Source: Halobium salinum
GTDB taxonomy: Archaea > Halobacteriota > Halobacteria > Halobacteriales > Haloferacaceae
DNA: 64,000 bases
Assembly (NCBI RefSeq): GCF_026586625.1
Contig: NZ_JAODIW010000009.1
Coordinates: forward strand, 137,517-201,516
Direction of reading: 5' to 3'
Both the position numbers and the translations under genes were made by a program. Shown in pieces: positions 8,138 to 16,501 of this stretch. The first letter of the stretch is position 1; each line of letters starts with the position of its first letter. The notes below the pieces were generated by a model. The model did no database searches. It saw only the letters and a list, made by a program, of their open reading frames with translations, and was not told the origin of the DNA.

Positions 8138-8818
8138 ATGAAGGACTTCTCCAAGCGACAGTACATGAAGTACGCCGGCGCTTCGCTGGCGGCGCTCTCC
8201 CTCGGAATCGGTGGGAAGATGGCGACGGAGGGCAGCGGTGCCCCCGCGAGAGTCGACGTCGGCGGCGGTGGCGGCGGCTCCACCCCCGCGGTCAGCGGCG
8301 GTGACGGCGGCGACGTCGCCCCCGAGGTCGGCACCGGCGGCGACGCGCAGCCCCAGAGCTCGCGTCCCCGCAGCGGCGACCGCCTCGACTACGAGCGCGA
8401 CGACGACGGGAACATCGAGTTCACCTGGAACGACGTGGACTTCGAGACGAAAGACGACAACCAGAACGTCGAACTCACCGTCAACAGCGGCGACGTGACC
8501 CTCGACCTCGAGACGGACAACGCCGGACAGGACGTCGAAGTCACCCTCTCGGTCGGCGGCGAGTACGTCGACCTCGAAGTCGACGGCGACGACCTGGAGT
8601 TCGAAGCTATCGGCAACTCCGAGACGTTCGAGGACGACAGCGACGAGATAGAGTACAAGGGCGACGCCATCGACCTGGAGTGGGACGACGACGCCCGCGA
8701 GATCGACATCACCGGCGACGTGATGCTCGAGTACGACGGCGACGAGCTGGAGTACCGCGGCACCGAGGTCCACCTCGAGTGGGAAGTGGGCGGCGAGTTC
8801 GAGGCCCGGCTCCTCTGA
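8138..8818 (+). CDS. Exported acidic beta-repeat protein, copy 4
   Basis: This 226-residue paralogue has the leader MKDFSKRQYMKYAGASLAA. A Gly-rich linker follows (VDVGGGGGGSTPAVSGG, about residues 40-70), and the domain begins SGDRLDYERDDDGNIEF. Strand motifs include WNDVDFETKDD, GGEYVDLEVDG, FEAIGNSETFEDD and IDITGDVMLEY, and the protein ends GGEFEARLL. It lacks one strand block near the C-terminus that copies 1 to 3 have. The long linker before the acidic domain could be a spacer through the cell envelope (inference). No Cys and no enzyme motif were found. Confidence 0.8.
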   Translation: MKDFSKRQYMKYAGASLAALSLGIGGKMATEGSGAPARVDVGGGGGGSTPAVSGGDGGDVAPEVGTGGDAQPQSSRPRSGDRLDYERDDDGNIEFTWNDVDFETKDDNQNVELTVNSGDVTLDLETDNAGQDVEVTLSVGGEYVDLEVDGDDLEFEAIGNSETFEDDSDEIEYKGDAIDLEWDDDAREIDITGDVMLEYDGDELEYRGTEVHLEWEVGGEFEARLL

Positions 8819-9217
8819 GGAGCCGACCGAGTCCGAGCGCCACGTCGCTCTACGCCCCCGGCGTCGACACCGACACCACCGCTCCCGTCGGCGCCGACAC
8901 CGGCACCGCCTCCACCGTCGGCGCCGACACCCGCGCCGGCGCGTCCGGCGGCCGGGAGACGCCCGCCCGGAACGAAACGGGCGGAGTAGAACGGAACGCT
9001 GTTTTCTCGCACCCGTCGACCAGGCGCCACTACGGGCCGCGTCCGACCGGCGGGCGACCCGCCGCGGTCGCGCCCGAGCCGACCGGCCGCCGGGCTGTCG
9101 GACCGACCGGGTCGACGGTCGGCGACGCCGGGTCGCCCGCCAGGGATGCCGTGTCGCCTGTCAACGGGATACAGTTATGCGCGTGGAGCGAGGAGTAGAT
9201 AGGAGGGGAGGGCGGGT
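8819..9217. other. Intergenic with a duplicated 12-bp palindrome
   Basis: GTCGGCGCCGAC, a perfect palindrome, occurs at 8887-8898 and again at 8917-8928, exactly 30 bp apart. A TATA-like AGTTATG (9173-9179) and purine-rich ribosome-binding sequence precede the next gene. No gene is seen. Confidence 0.4.
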
Positions 9218-11821
9218 ATGAAAGACGAGCAGGACTCGGGAGGGCGGAGGCGGCGAGACGAGCGAGTGACCGCCGACGCCCCGCCCGGCGGGGTCGAACG
9301 GACCGAGACCCTCGAGCGCCTCGGGACTCCGGCGAGCGTCGGGGCGTCCGACGGGCGGAACGACCACCCCGGACCGAAACCCGACGCCGACGCGCTCGCC
9401 GACCTCTATCGGACCGTGTTCGAGGCCGCCGACGACGGCGTGCTGCTCGTCGACGTGGCCGCCGACGCGTTTCTGACCGCCAACCCCCGTGCCTGCGACC
9501 TACTCGGCTACCCGGACGGGGAACTCGTCGACGTGTCGCCCACGACCGTCCACGCCGACGACGTCGCGCGCTACCGCGAGTTCGTCGCGAACGCGCTCCG
9601 CGCGGGCGACGGCTGGACCGAAGAGCTCACCTGCACCCGACGGGACGGCTCGACGTTCGTCGCGGAGGTCGCCGCGAGCGTCGTCGACGTGCGCGGACGG
9701 ACGTACCTGCTCGCCCTGTTGCGCGACACGACCGACCGGCGCGCCTTCGAGCGCGAGCTGGCCGACCGGTGGCTCGCCGTCGACGCCGCGACCGAGGGCA
9801 TCGCCCAGCTCGACGTCGACGGGGAGTTCACGTACGTCAACGGCGCGTTCGCCGCGCTGTTCGGCTACGCCCGTGACGCCCTGCTCGGACAGGGGTGGCA
9901 GGGGCTGTACGACGAGGCGACACAGGAGCGGTTCAGCAACCAGACCCAGCCGGCGCTGTTCGACATCGGGAGCTGGCGCGGGGAAGCGGTGGGCGTCAGA
10001 GCCGACGGGACGACGTTCCCCCACGAGCTCTCGCTCACCGCCCTCGACGACGGGGGCGTGCTCTGTATCGTCCGCGACGTGAGCGAGCGCCGCCGGCGCG
10101 AGCGCCAGCTCGAGGCGCTGAGCGAGGTGTCGGGCTACCTGCTGACGGCCGGCTCGACCGGCGAGATTGGCGAAATCGCCGTCGCGGCCGTCGAGGAGCT
10201 GCTCGGCTACTCGCTGGCCGGGGTGGCGATGTACGACGCCGAGACGGACAGCCTCGAGCTGACGGCGCTCTCCCGGGAGCTGGACCGTGTCATCGACCCG
10301 CTCGACCCGCCCGACTCCTTCGACGTGGAGGGAACCGAGGTCGGGCAGGCGTACAGGGGCGGCAAGCCCACCGTCACGCTCGTCGGCGAGGACGACCCGC
10401 TGAGCCAGACACCCATCACGCAGGTGCTGCTCGTCCCGCTCGCCGAACACGGTATCCTCGGCGTCGGTACCTACGGCGACGAGGGGTTCGACCGCTCGGA
10501 CGTGGCCCTCCTCGAGGTGCTGGCGGCGAACGTCGCCGCCGCGCTCGGCCGGGCCGGTCGCGAGGCGGAGCTGACGGCCGCCCGGACCGAACTGGCGGCC
10601 CAGCGCGACGAACTGCTCGAACAGCGCGACGCCCAGCGGACCCTCCTCGACGTGAGCGCGCTCGCGCGCGAGGTCGTCGACGGCGTCGTCGACGCGCGCT
10701 CGCGGGCCGACATCGAGCGCGTCGTCTGTGAGCGCCTCGCCGCATCGGAGCTGTACCACTTCGCGTGGATCGGCGAATACAGCGCCGACCGTGGCCGCAT
10801 CGTCCCCCGGGCCGGGGCGGGCGTCGGGCCGAGCCTCCTCGACGAAATCGCGGACATCGTCGTCACCGAGGGGGCCCGCGGGGCGGCGGACGTGGCCGTC
10901 GAGACCGGCGAGGTGCAGGTCGTCCGCGGCATCGGCGAGGTCGACCGCCTCCACGAGCCGGTGCGCCGCGAGGCGCTCGAACGCGGGTTCGAGGCCGCCA
11001 TCGCGGTGCCGCTCAGCTACCACGGACGCGACTACGGCGCGCTCGTCGTCGTCGCGGGCCGCGAGGACGCCTTCGACGAGTACGAACTCGCGACCTTCGA
11101 GATGCTCGGCGACCTGGTCGGGTTCACGCTCCGCGCGGAGAACGACCGGAACCTCCTCTACGCCGACAGCGTCGTCGAGGTCGAGGTCCGAAGCACCGAC
11201 CGGAGCTCCTTCTTCGTCGACGCCGCCTCCAGTCTGGGCTGCCGGATGCGCTTCGTCGGCATCGTCCCGACCGACGAGGGTCACCAGAAGCTGTACGCCC
11301 TGCTCGAAGGAGCGACCGTCGACGGGCTGGCCGAGTTCGCGACCGGCATGCCCCACGTCCGGGCGGTCGAGGCCATCGACGAGAACGCGGTGGACTCGCT
11401 GGTCGTGGTGACGCTGTCGGGCGGGTCCATGACCTACGACCTGACCGAACGGGGTGCACACATCCTCGACGCCGAGGTGGACTCGACCGGGACCCGGCTC
11501 CGCTTCGAGGTACCCTCGCGCGACGACGCCCGGAGCGTCGTCGAGGCGTTCCTCGACACCTACCCCGACACCACGGTCGTGGCCATCCGCGAGCAGGACC
11601 GGCCGGTGCGCTCGCTGTCGGAGCTCCGCGGACAGTTCCTCGGGAGTCTCACCGAACGCCAGCGCACCTGTCTCACGAGCGCCTACCTCGAAGGCTACTA
11701 CGACTGGCCGCGACGCAGTAGCGCCGAGGAGGTCGCCGCCCGCCTCGGCATCTCCTCTGCGACGTTCCACCAGCACGTCCGGCTCGCCGAGGAGAAGCTC
11801 CTGCGTGCGCTCCTCGACTGA
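9218..11821 (+). CDS. PAS/GAF sensor with bacterio-opsin activator HTH
   Basis: This 867-residue regulator is of the haloarchaeal Bat type. In order it has a disordered acidic N-terminus, a PAS domain (about 65-180), a second PAS domain (about 185-295) and a GAF domain (about 300-450). A short coiled coil (450-475) leads to a second GAF domain (about 490-650). A bacterio-opsin-activator domain (about 660-800) and the C-terminal HTH_10 follow. The last contains LTERQRTCLTSAYLEGYYDW and ATFHQHVRLAEEKLL. It should sense a ligand, redox state or light and act at promoters. There is no kinase domain. A GGAGGGGAGGG tract before the ATG supports the start. It lies inside the beta-repeat cluster and is a candidate regulator of it. 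Confidence 0.88.
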   Translation: MKDEQDSGGRRRRDERVTADAPPGGVERTETLERLGTPASVGASDGRNDHPGPKPDADALADLYRTVFEAADDGVLLVDVAADAFLTANPRACDLLGYPDGELVDVSPTTVHADDVARYREFVANALRAGDGWTEELTCTRRDGSTFVAEVAASVVDVRGRTYLLALLRDTTDRRAFERELADRWLAVDAATEGIAQLDVDGEFTYVNGAFAALFGYARDALLGQGWQGLYDEATQERFSNQTQPALFDIGSWRGEAVGVRADGTTFPHELSLTALDDGGVLCIVRDVSERRRRERQLEALSEVSGYLLTAGSTGEIGEIAVAAVEELLGYSLAGVAMYDAETDSLELTALSRELDRVIDPLDPPDSFDVEGTEVGQAYRGGKPTVTLVGEDDPLSQTPITQVLLVPLAEHGILGVGTYGDEGFDRSDVALLEVLAANVAAALGRAGREAELTAARTELAAQRDELLEQRDAQRTLLDVSALAREVVDGVVDARSRADIERVVCERLAASELYHFAWIGEYSADRGRIVPRAGAGVGPSLLDEIADIVVTEGARGAADVAVETGEVQVVRGIGEVDRLHEPVRREALERGFEAAIAVPLSYHGRDYGALVVVAGREDAFDEYELATFEMLGDLVGFTLRAENDRNLLYADSVVEVEVRSTDRSSFFVDAASSLGCRMRFVGIVPTDEGHQKLYALLEGATVDGLAEFATGMPHVRAVEAIDENAVDSLVVVTLSGGSMTYDLTERGAHILDAEVDSTGTRLRFEVPSRDDARSVVEAFLDTYPDTTVVAIREQDRPVRSLSELRGQFLGSLTERQRTCLTSAYLEGYYDWPRRSSAEEVAARLGISSATFHQHVRLAEEKLLRALLD

Positions 11822-12010
11822 CGCCACGGGAGGTTCGACACAGAACGGGGTTACGCGGTCGAAACCTACGGCTCTAGGGGCGATTTCTCGGATCGTTGAC
11901 CGACCGTGTCGGCTGTCACCTACCCGCGTAGGCCGCTAACTTTCGTCCGTTTGGGGAGTAGTATACGTGAGGGGAGGCCCACTGATGACGACGAACGGAG
12001 GGAAGTTCTG

Positions 12011-12469
12011 ATGGAACGCGACTTCGACTTCACCCGCACGGTCGGGATCGAAGGCGAGAAGAGACAGGAGACGACGGGGGGAAGAAGCGAGTACGTCGAA
12101 CTCGAGTACGCCGAGTCCCACACCGAGACGGAGCCGACCGGGTTCGGCCACCCGAGCCCGGCACAGCTCCAGGAGGGGTTCACCACGGTGGCGACCCTCA
12201 TCGGACGCAAGTGGCACCTGGTCATCCTCGACCAGCTGCTAACGACCGGCCCACTCGGCTTCAGCGCACTGCTACGGCGCATCGACGGCATCTCGAGCAA
12301 GGTGCTCTCGGAGAGCCTGACCGACCTCGAGGAGAACGGGTTCATCTCGCGGACGGTCGTCTCCGACCGCCCGTTCCGCGTCGAGTACGCCATGACGAAC
12401 CGGGGGTACTCCCTCCGGCCCGTCCTGGACGCCGTCCGCGTCGGCTTCGACGACGGCGTCGACCGCTGA
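12011..12469 (+). CDS. HxlR-family helix-turn-helix regulator
   Basis: This is a 152-residue winged-helix protein. Residues about 60-145 carry the HxlR signature: LIGRKWHLVILDQLLTTGPL, then FSALLRRIDGISSKVLSESL, DLEENGFISRTV and the wing PFRVEYAMTNRG. The N-terminal 55 residues are polar and specific to this copy. The ATG at 12011 is chosen over an upstream GTG at 11906 because GGAGGG lies eight bases before it. The gene converges on a second HxlR gene (12803-13210) whose DNA-binding core is very similar. No Cys is present, so thiol sensing is unlikely. Targets are unknown. Confidence 0.85.
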   Translation: MERDFDFTRTVGIEGEKRQETTGGRSEYVELEYAESHTETEPTGFGHPSPAQLQEGFTTVATLIGRKWHLVILDQLLTTGPLGFSALLRRIDGISSKVLSESLTDLEENGFISRTVVSDRPFRVEYAMTNRGYSLRPVLDAVRVGFDDGVDR

Positions 12470-12637
12470 CGGCGGCGACGCCGACGCCCGGCCCGGTCGG
12501 TCGGCACGGGTCGAATCGACTCGGCTGGGCGGCCGCGGCACGCTCCCTACTTTCTCTCTCGATTACATCCCGAGCGACACAGACACACCGACGACGGGAG
12601 CGGACGCTCGCTCACGCGCAGACCGGACACTAGACAC

Positions 12638-12685
12638 CGGATAGACACGGTATCGGATAGACACGACACCGGATAGCGCCGGGTT
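12638..12685. repeat. 16-bp direct repeat between converging HxlR genes
   Basis: CGGATAGACACG recurs at 12638 and 12654 and begins again, diverged, at 12670, giving a strict 16-bp period. The 12470-12802 spacer contains nothing else recognisable. Confidence 0.5.
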
Positions 12686-12802
12686 CGTCGGGGGCCGGCG
12701 CGGGACAGCCGCCCAAAAGAGGACACCGAGTCGGCCGGGGCGGGACCCCACGGCCCGTCCGGCCGGTCGTCGTTCGGGGTCGAGGCGCGTTCGGCCGGTC
12801 GT

Positions 12803-13210
12803 TCAGCCGCTTCGGACGACCGGCTCCCGCTCCTCGCGCCGTTCGTACTCCTCCTCGGCCTCCGGTGGGAGGAGGTACTCGATGCTCCACGCGGCGAGGC
12901 TCTCGACGGTCGGCCGGAGCGCCTCGCCCTGCTCGGTCAGCGAGTACTCCACCCGGAACGGCTTGTCGCTGATGACGCGCCGGGTGACTACCCCCAGTTC
13001 CTCCATCTCGGCGAGGTTCTCGGAGAGCACCTTGCTGGAGATGCCCGAGATTTCGGTCTGGAGGGCGCTGAACCCGAGCGGCCCCTCGTTCAGTAGCCGG
13101 TGGATTATCACCGGACGCCACTTCTTGCCCACGATGTCCGCCGCGGCGGTGATGGGACACCAGTCTTCGCCCGCACACCATCGCTCGGCGGTGTCGCTAC
13201 GCTTGCCCAT
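12803..13210 (-). CDS. HxlR-family helix-turn-helix regulator
   Basis: This 135-residue protein is a standard-length HxlR regulator. IVGKKWRPVIIHRLLNEGPL, then FSALQTEISGISSKVLSENL and KPFRVEYSLTEQGEALRP give the complete winged helix. The N-terminus has two Cys residues (CAGEDWC), of which the second occupies the position of the redox-sensing Cys found in many HxlR proteins. The C-terminal tail is acidic and ends in Arg/Glu repeats. The ATG at 13210 is well placed. It diverges from beta-repeat gene 5 (13438), whose promoter it could control. Confidence 0.87.
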   Translation of the reverse strand: MGKRSDTAERWCAGEDWCPITAAADIVGKKWRPVIIHRLLNEGPLGFSALQTEISGISSKVLSENLAEMEELGVVTRRVISDKPFRVEYSLTEQGEALRPTVESLAAWSIEYLLPPEAEEEYERREEREPVVRSG

Positions 13211-13392
13211 ACAGTTCCAACCTAGCGTGGGGGGTACAAAACCGGTGCCCGCTTGTGCGGAGGTGTGACATAGTCCCTGCGGTCGTTATTACACCCGCCG
13301 TGTCCGGTCACTCAGCTAGGAACCCACGGGTAACCCCGCTCCACGGGCGTAGTGACCGTACCGCCTCCGCGCCGCGTTACGTGCAGGTCGTA

Positions 13393-13403
13393 TGACAGTT
13401 TAT
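13393..13403 (+). promoter_or_regulatory. Promoter of beta-repeat gene 5
   Basis: TGACAGTTTAT ends 34 bp before the ATG at 13438. It matches TGACTGTTTAT and TGACCGTTTAT of genes 3 and 4. The upstream TATCGGTTAT half is not preserved (GTCGTA instead). Confidence 0.6.
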
Positions 13404-13437
13404 CGGGGCCGCGGGCGTACAGGCTTCTGAGAAGAGC

Positions 13438-14163
13438 ATGGCGGACATCACCAAGCGGGACTACCTCAAACTGACCGGCGTATCGCTCGGGGCCGTCGCC
13501 CTCGCATCGGGCGGGCTCGTCGTAACGAACGCCGGGACGGCCCTCGACGCCGAGGCTGCGGTCTCGCCGCCGTCGCCCGGCGTCGCCGGACGCGTCGCGC
13601 CACCCGCCTCGGACCCGGGCGTCGAGGCCGACGTCGACGGCGACGAGATACACGCGGAGATCGAAGGCGCCGGCGACGGTGACGCCCAGCCCCAGCGGGC
13701 GGGACCCCGGAGCGGCGACCGCCTCGACTTCGAGCGCGACGCGGACGGCGACATCGAGTTCACCTGGGAGGGCGTCGACTTCGAGACGAAGGACGGCGAC
13801 CGGGACATCGAGTTCCGGGTCGACGAGGACGGCGTCGTCCTCGACCTCGAGACGCGAAACGGCTGTCGCGACGTCGAGCTGACCCTCTCGGTCGACGGCG
13901 AGTACATCGACTTCGAGGCCGACGGCGAGGACGTCGAGTTCGAGGCGGTCGGCGCGTTCACCAGCTACGAGACCGACGACGAGGAGATCGAGTTCGACGG
14001 CGACGCCATCCGGTTCGAGTGGGACGGCGTTCCCGGCGACCCCGAACTCGACGTCACCGGCGACGTGCTGCTCGAGGTGAACCGCGACGAACTGGAGTAC
14101 CGCGGCACCGCGGTCCACCTCGAGTGGGAGCGCGGCGGCGAGTTCGAGGCCCGACTGCTCTGA
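13438..14163 (+). CDS. Exported acidic beta-repeat protein, copy 5
   Basis: This is a 241-residue paralogue. The leader MADITKRDYLKLTGVSLGA again has Lys-Arg. A long Pro/Ala/Asp linker (about 40-95) precedes SGDRLDFERDADGDIEF. The repeat domain has WEGVDFETKDGDRDIEF, DGEYIDFEADG, FEAVGAFTSYETDD, LDVTGDVLLEV and the end GGEFEARLL. A single Cys (NGCRDVEL) is unique to this copy. It is closest to copy 4, sharing the GDAQPQ linker and the C-terminal third. The stop is followed after 13 bp by the coiled-coil gene at 14177, so they are probably co-transcribed with the DUF63 gene behind it. Confidence 0.8.
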   Translation: MADITKRDYLKLTGVSLGAVALASGGLVVTNAGTALDAEAAVSPPSPGVAGRVAPPASDPGVEADVDGDEIHAEIEGAGDGDAQPQRAGPRSGDRLDFERDADGDIEFTWEGVDFETKDGDRDIEFRVDEDGVVLDLETRNGCRDVELTLSVDGEYIDFEADGEDVEFEAVGAFTSYETDDEEIEFDGDAIRFEWDGVPGDPELDVTGDVLLEVNRDELEYRGTAVHLEWERGGEFEARLL

Positions 14164-14176
14164 GGAGCCAGCCACC

Positions 14177-15163
14177 ATGACCACACACCGAGACGACACC
14201 CGCGAGGAGGAGGAGGACAGCCTGTTCGAACGGTTCCACGACCGGCTCGTGGGACGCCCGCGCGAGTTCGGCGGCCGGGTCGAGGGGAACGGGGCCGAAC
14301 GGAACGGGGAGGAACACGACGACGGACGACGGGTCGACGCCGCTCTCGGCGGGACCGGCGCCCTCGTCGCCGAGACGGTCGCGACCGACGACGACACCGG
14401 AACCGCGAACCGCGCCGACCCGGTGGACGGAACGGGTGGCGCGGGCGACGGCGCCTCGGCGGCGACGGGCGACCGCGACGCCGGCGACGACCGACCGAGT
14501 CGGCGCTCGACCGCGACGGCCGAGCGCTCGACCGACGGGCTGGCCGAGGCGCTCGCGGCCGAGTTGGCGGCGGGCGAGGTCGACGAGGACACCAGACGCC
14601 GGCTGGCGGCCGGGCTCCGCGCCGGTCTCGACACGCCGACGCGGGTCCGGCTCGACCAGCTGAGCGCGCGCGTCGCCGAGCTCGACGCGTACGCCGACGC
14701 GCTGGAGACGGTGCTCGAGCGGGTCGGCACCGACGACGACATCGTCGAACGCTTCGAGCGCCTCGCGGCCGAGACGGCGGCGGTCGAGCGCGGCGCCCGC
14801 GAGGAGCGGACCCGTGTCCGGGCCGACCTCGACGAGGTGACCGACGACATCGCGTCGCTCCGGACCGAGGTCGACGAGCGGGTCGCCGGGGCCGACACGC
14901 TCGGAGACGAAGTCGACACACTCCGTGCCGGCCTCGACGAACTGACCGACGAGACCGACGCGCTCCGGAGCGACTTCGACGACCTCGCCCGCGAGACCGG
15001 CGCGCTCCGGGCCGAGGTGGCGACGCTCCACGAGTGGCGCCGCCAGCTGACCGGCGCCTTCGTCACCGACGGCGGCGCGTCGGTCTCCGACGGCGCCGAG
15101 GTTCTCGACGGGACCGACGCCGTTGTCGGCGACGACGGTGCCTGGAGGACTGACCGCGAGTGA
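14177..15163 (+). CDS. Acidic coiled-coil protein of unknown function
   Basis: This 328-residue protein is not assigned to a family. Residues 1-120 are polar and disordered. About 125-290 form a long heptad coiled coil with LDQLSARVAELDAYADALE and repeated 'LDELTDETDALRSDFDDL' units. The last 35 residues are again disordered. There is no signal peptide, membrane helix or Cys, so it is probably cytoplasmic. It lies 13 bp after beta-repeat gene 5, and the next gene begins within 30 bp, so the three form an operon. A scaffold or membrane-associated adaptor role is possible but speculative. Confidence 0.75.
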   Translation: MTTHRDDTREEEEDSLFERFHDRLVGRPREFGGRVEGNGAERNGEEHDDGRRVDAALGGTGALVAETVATDDDTGTANRADPVDGTGGAGDGASAATGDRDAGDDRPSRRSTATAERSTDGLAEALAAELAAGEVDEDTRRRLAAGLRAGLDTPTRVRLDQLSARVAELDAYADALETVLERVGTDDDIVERFERLAAETAAVERGAREERTRVRADLDEVTDDIASLRTEVDERVAGADTLGDEVDTLRAGLDELTDETDALRSDFDDLARETGALRAEVATLHEWRRQLTGAFVTDGGASVSDGAEVLDGTDAVVGDDGAWRTDRE

Positions 15164-15192
15164 GCGCCGCAGACGTACACCGAGGAGACGAC

Positions 15193-16329
15193 ATGGAGAC
15201 GAGACAGCGCGAGTTCGACGGGTTCTCGGCGTGGGTAGCCGCCGCGGTCGTGGCGGCGGTCGCCCTCGCCGGGGGGATGGTACTTAGACCGAGAGCGGTG
15301 TTCGACCGGTTCCTCTGGCAGGACTTCGTCGGCCCGCTCCAGGCGGAGGCGTTCGGCGCACAGTGTGCGATTCTGCTCCAGGGCGGGGCGTTCCGAGCGG
15401 TCGGTACGGAGGCCTGTGCGACCGCCGTCGCCGAAGGCCGGCTCGTCGCCGCGGCGGGGGCCACCCCCGTCTCGGCGGTCGGCTACGCGGCCGGCCTCCT
15501 CTTTCTCCTGCTCGGGGGCGCCCTCCTCCTGAAGCGCCTCCGACTCGTCGACGGCCGACGGTTCTTCTACGCCGTCCTGCCGTTTCTCGTCCTCGCCGGC
15601 GCGCTGTTGGCTGTCCGCGACGCGACGGCCGCCCTCCCGCGCGGGCCGGCCGGACTGCTCGGCTACCCCGCGGGGCTGTTGCTGACGACGCCGGCCGTGT
15701 ACGCGCTCGCGGTCGTCCTCCCGGTCGTCGCTCTCGCGGTCGGCGCCGCGCTCCAGCGGCGCGGGCGCGTCGAGCGCTACGAACACGTCTCGACGACCGT
15801 CGCGGTCGGCCTGTTCGGACTGGCCGTCGGCGGGGTGGGGTCGCTCGCCTACCGGACCGAGGGGATGGGACTCCACCTACAGGGGGTCCCCGCGCTGCTC
15901 GTGGCGACCACCGCGCTCGCCATCGTGACGTGGCTGGCGGTCGCCCGCGTCTTCCCGGGCGTCGTCGCCCGAATCGGCTCGATGGGGCTGGTCGTCCTCT
16001 GGGCGTACCTCCTCCACGGGTTGGTGGTCGTCGTCGCCGCCGACTGGGCCGCCGAACTCGGCTTCGCCGCGGCCCGACCCGTCGACGGGCTCGTCCGGGT
16101 CGTCGCCGACGTCACCGCGACGGCGCTCCCCGCGTCGGTGGCGGCCGTGACGAAGCTCGCGTGGCCGTTCCTCCTCCTCCAGGTCGCGGTCGCGCTCGTC
16201 GTCGCCGCCAGCTTCGAACGCGAGCTGGTCCGCGAGGACGAACTCGCCCTGCTGTTGCTCGTCGCGGTGTTCGGCGTCGCGCTGGTGCCGGCCGTCCACG
16301 GGCTGCTGCGGCTCGCCATCGGCATCTGA
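15193..16329 (+). CDS. DUF63 family membrane protein (divergent)
   Basis: This is a 378-residue membrane protein with about nine hydrophobic segments. It shows the DUF63 order: RPRAVFDRFLWQDFVGPLQA near the N-terminus, then RRFFYAVLPFLVLAGALLAV, and a later VLWAYLLHGLVVVVAADWAA where the conserved His sits in a membrane helix. It is longer than the DUF63 protein at 2209-3099. The ATG at 15193 is preferred because GGAG precedes it by a few bases. An in-frame GTG at 15160 overlaps the stop of the upstream gene as GTGA and is the alternative. It is the third gene of the beta-repeat copy 5 operon. Confidence 0.8.
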   Translation: METRQREFDGFSAWVAAAVVAAVALAGGMVLRPRAVFDRFLWQDFVGPLQAEAFGAQCAILLQGGAFRAVGTEACATAVAEGRLVAAAGATPVSAVGYAAGLLFLLLGGALLLKRLRLVDGRRFFYAVLPFLVLAGALLAVRDATAALPRGPAGLLGYPAGLLLTTPAVYALAVVLPVVALAVGAALQRRGRVERYEHVSTTVAVGLFGLAVGGVGSLAYRTEGMGLHLQGVPALLVATTALAIVTWLAVARVFPGVVARIGSMGLVVLWAYLLHGLVVVVAADWAAELGFAAARPVDGLVRVVADVTATALPASVAAVTKLAWPFLLLQVAVALVVAASFERELVREDELALLLLVAVFGVALVPAVHGLLRLAIGI

Positions 16330-16501
16330 GCCGAGCGCCGACGTTTCCCTTCTCCGCTCGCTCCCCCGTGCCGAGCGGCCGCCGCCCGCGGCACGTCGCG
16401 TCGGAGGTGACACTCGGCCCGCCGCCACTCCGCGGCGTGGTCGTGGTCGTACTAGTCGTGCTGAAACAGTCGAGGACGGAGAACAGCGTGAGAACCCGAG
16501 C

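Noticed and set aside
13312-15876. 854-residue open frame antisense to the beta-repeat and coiled-coil genes
   Set aside because: The Ser/Arg-rich product has no recognisable domain; it is a GC-driven shadow of the Asp/Glu-rich genes on the other strand.
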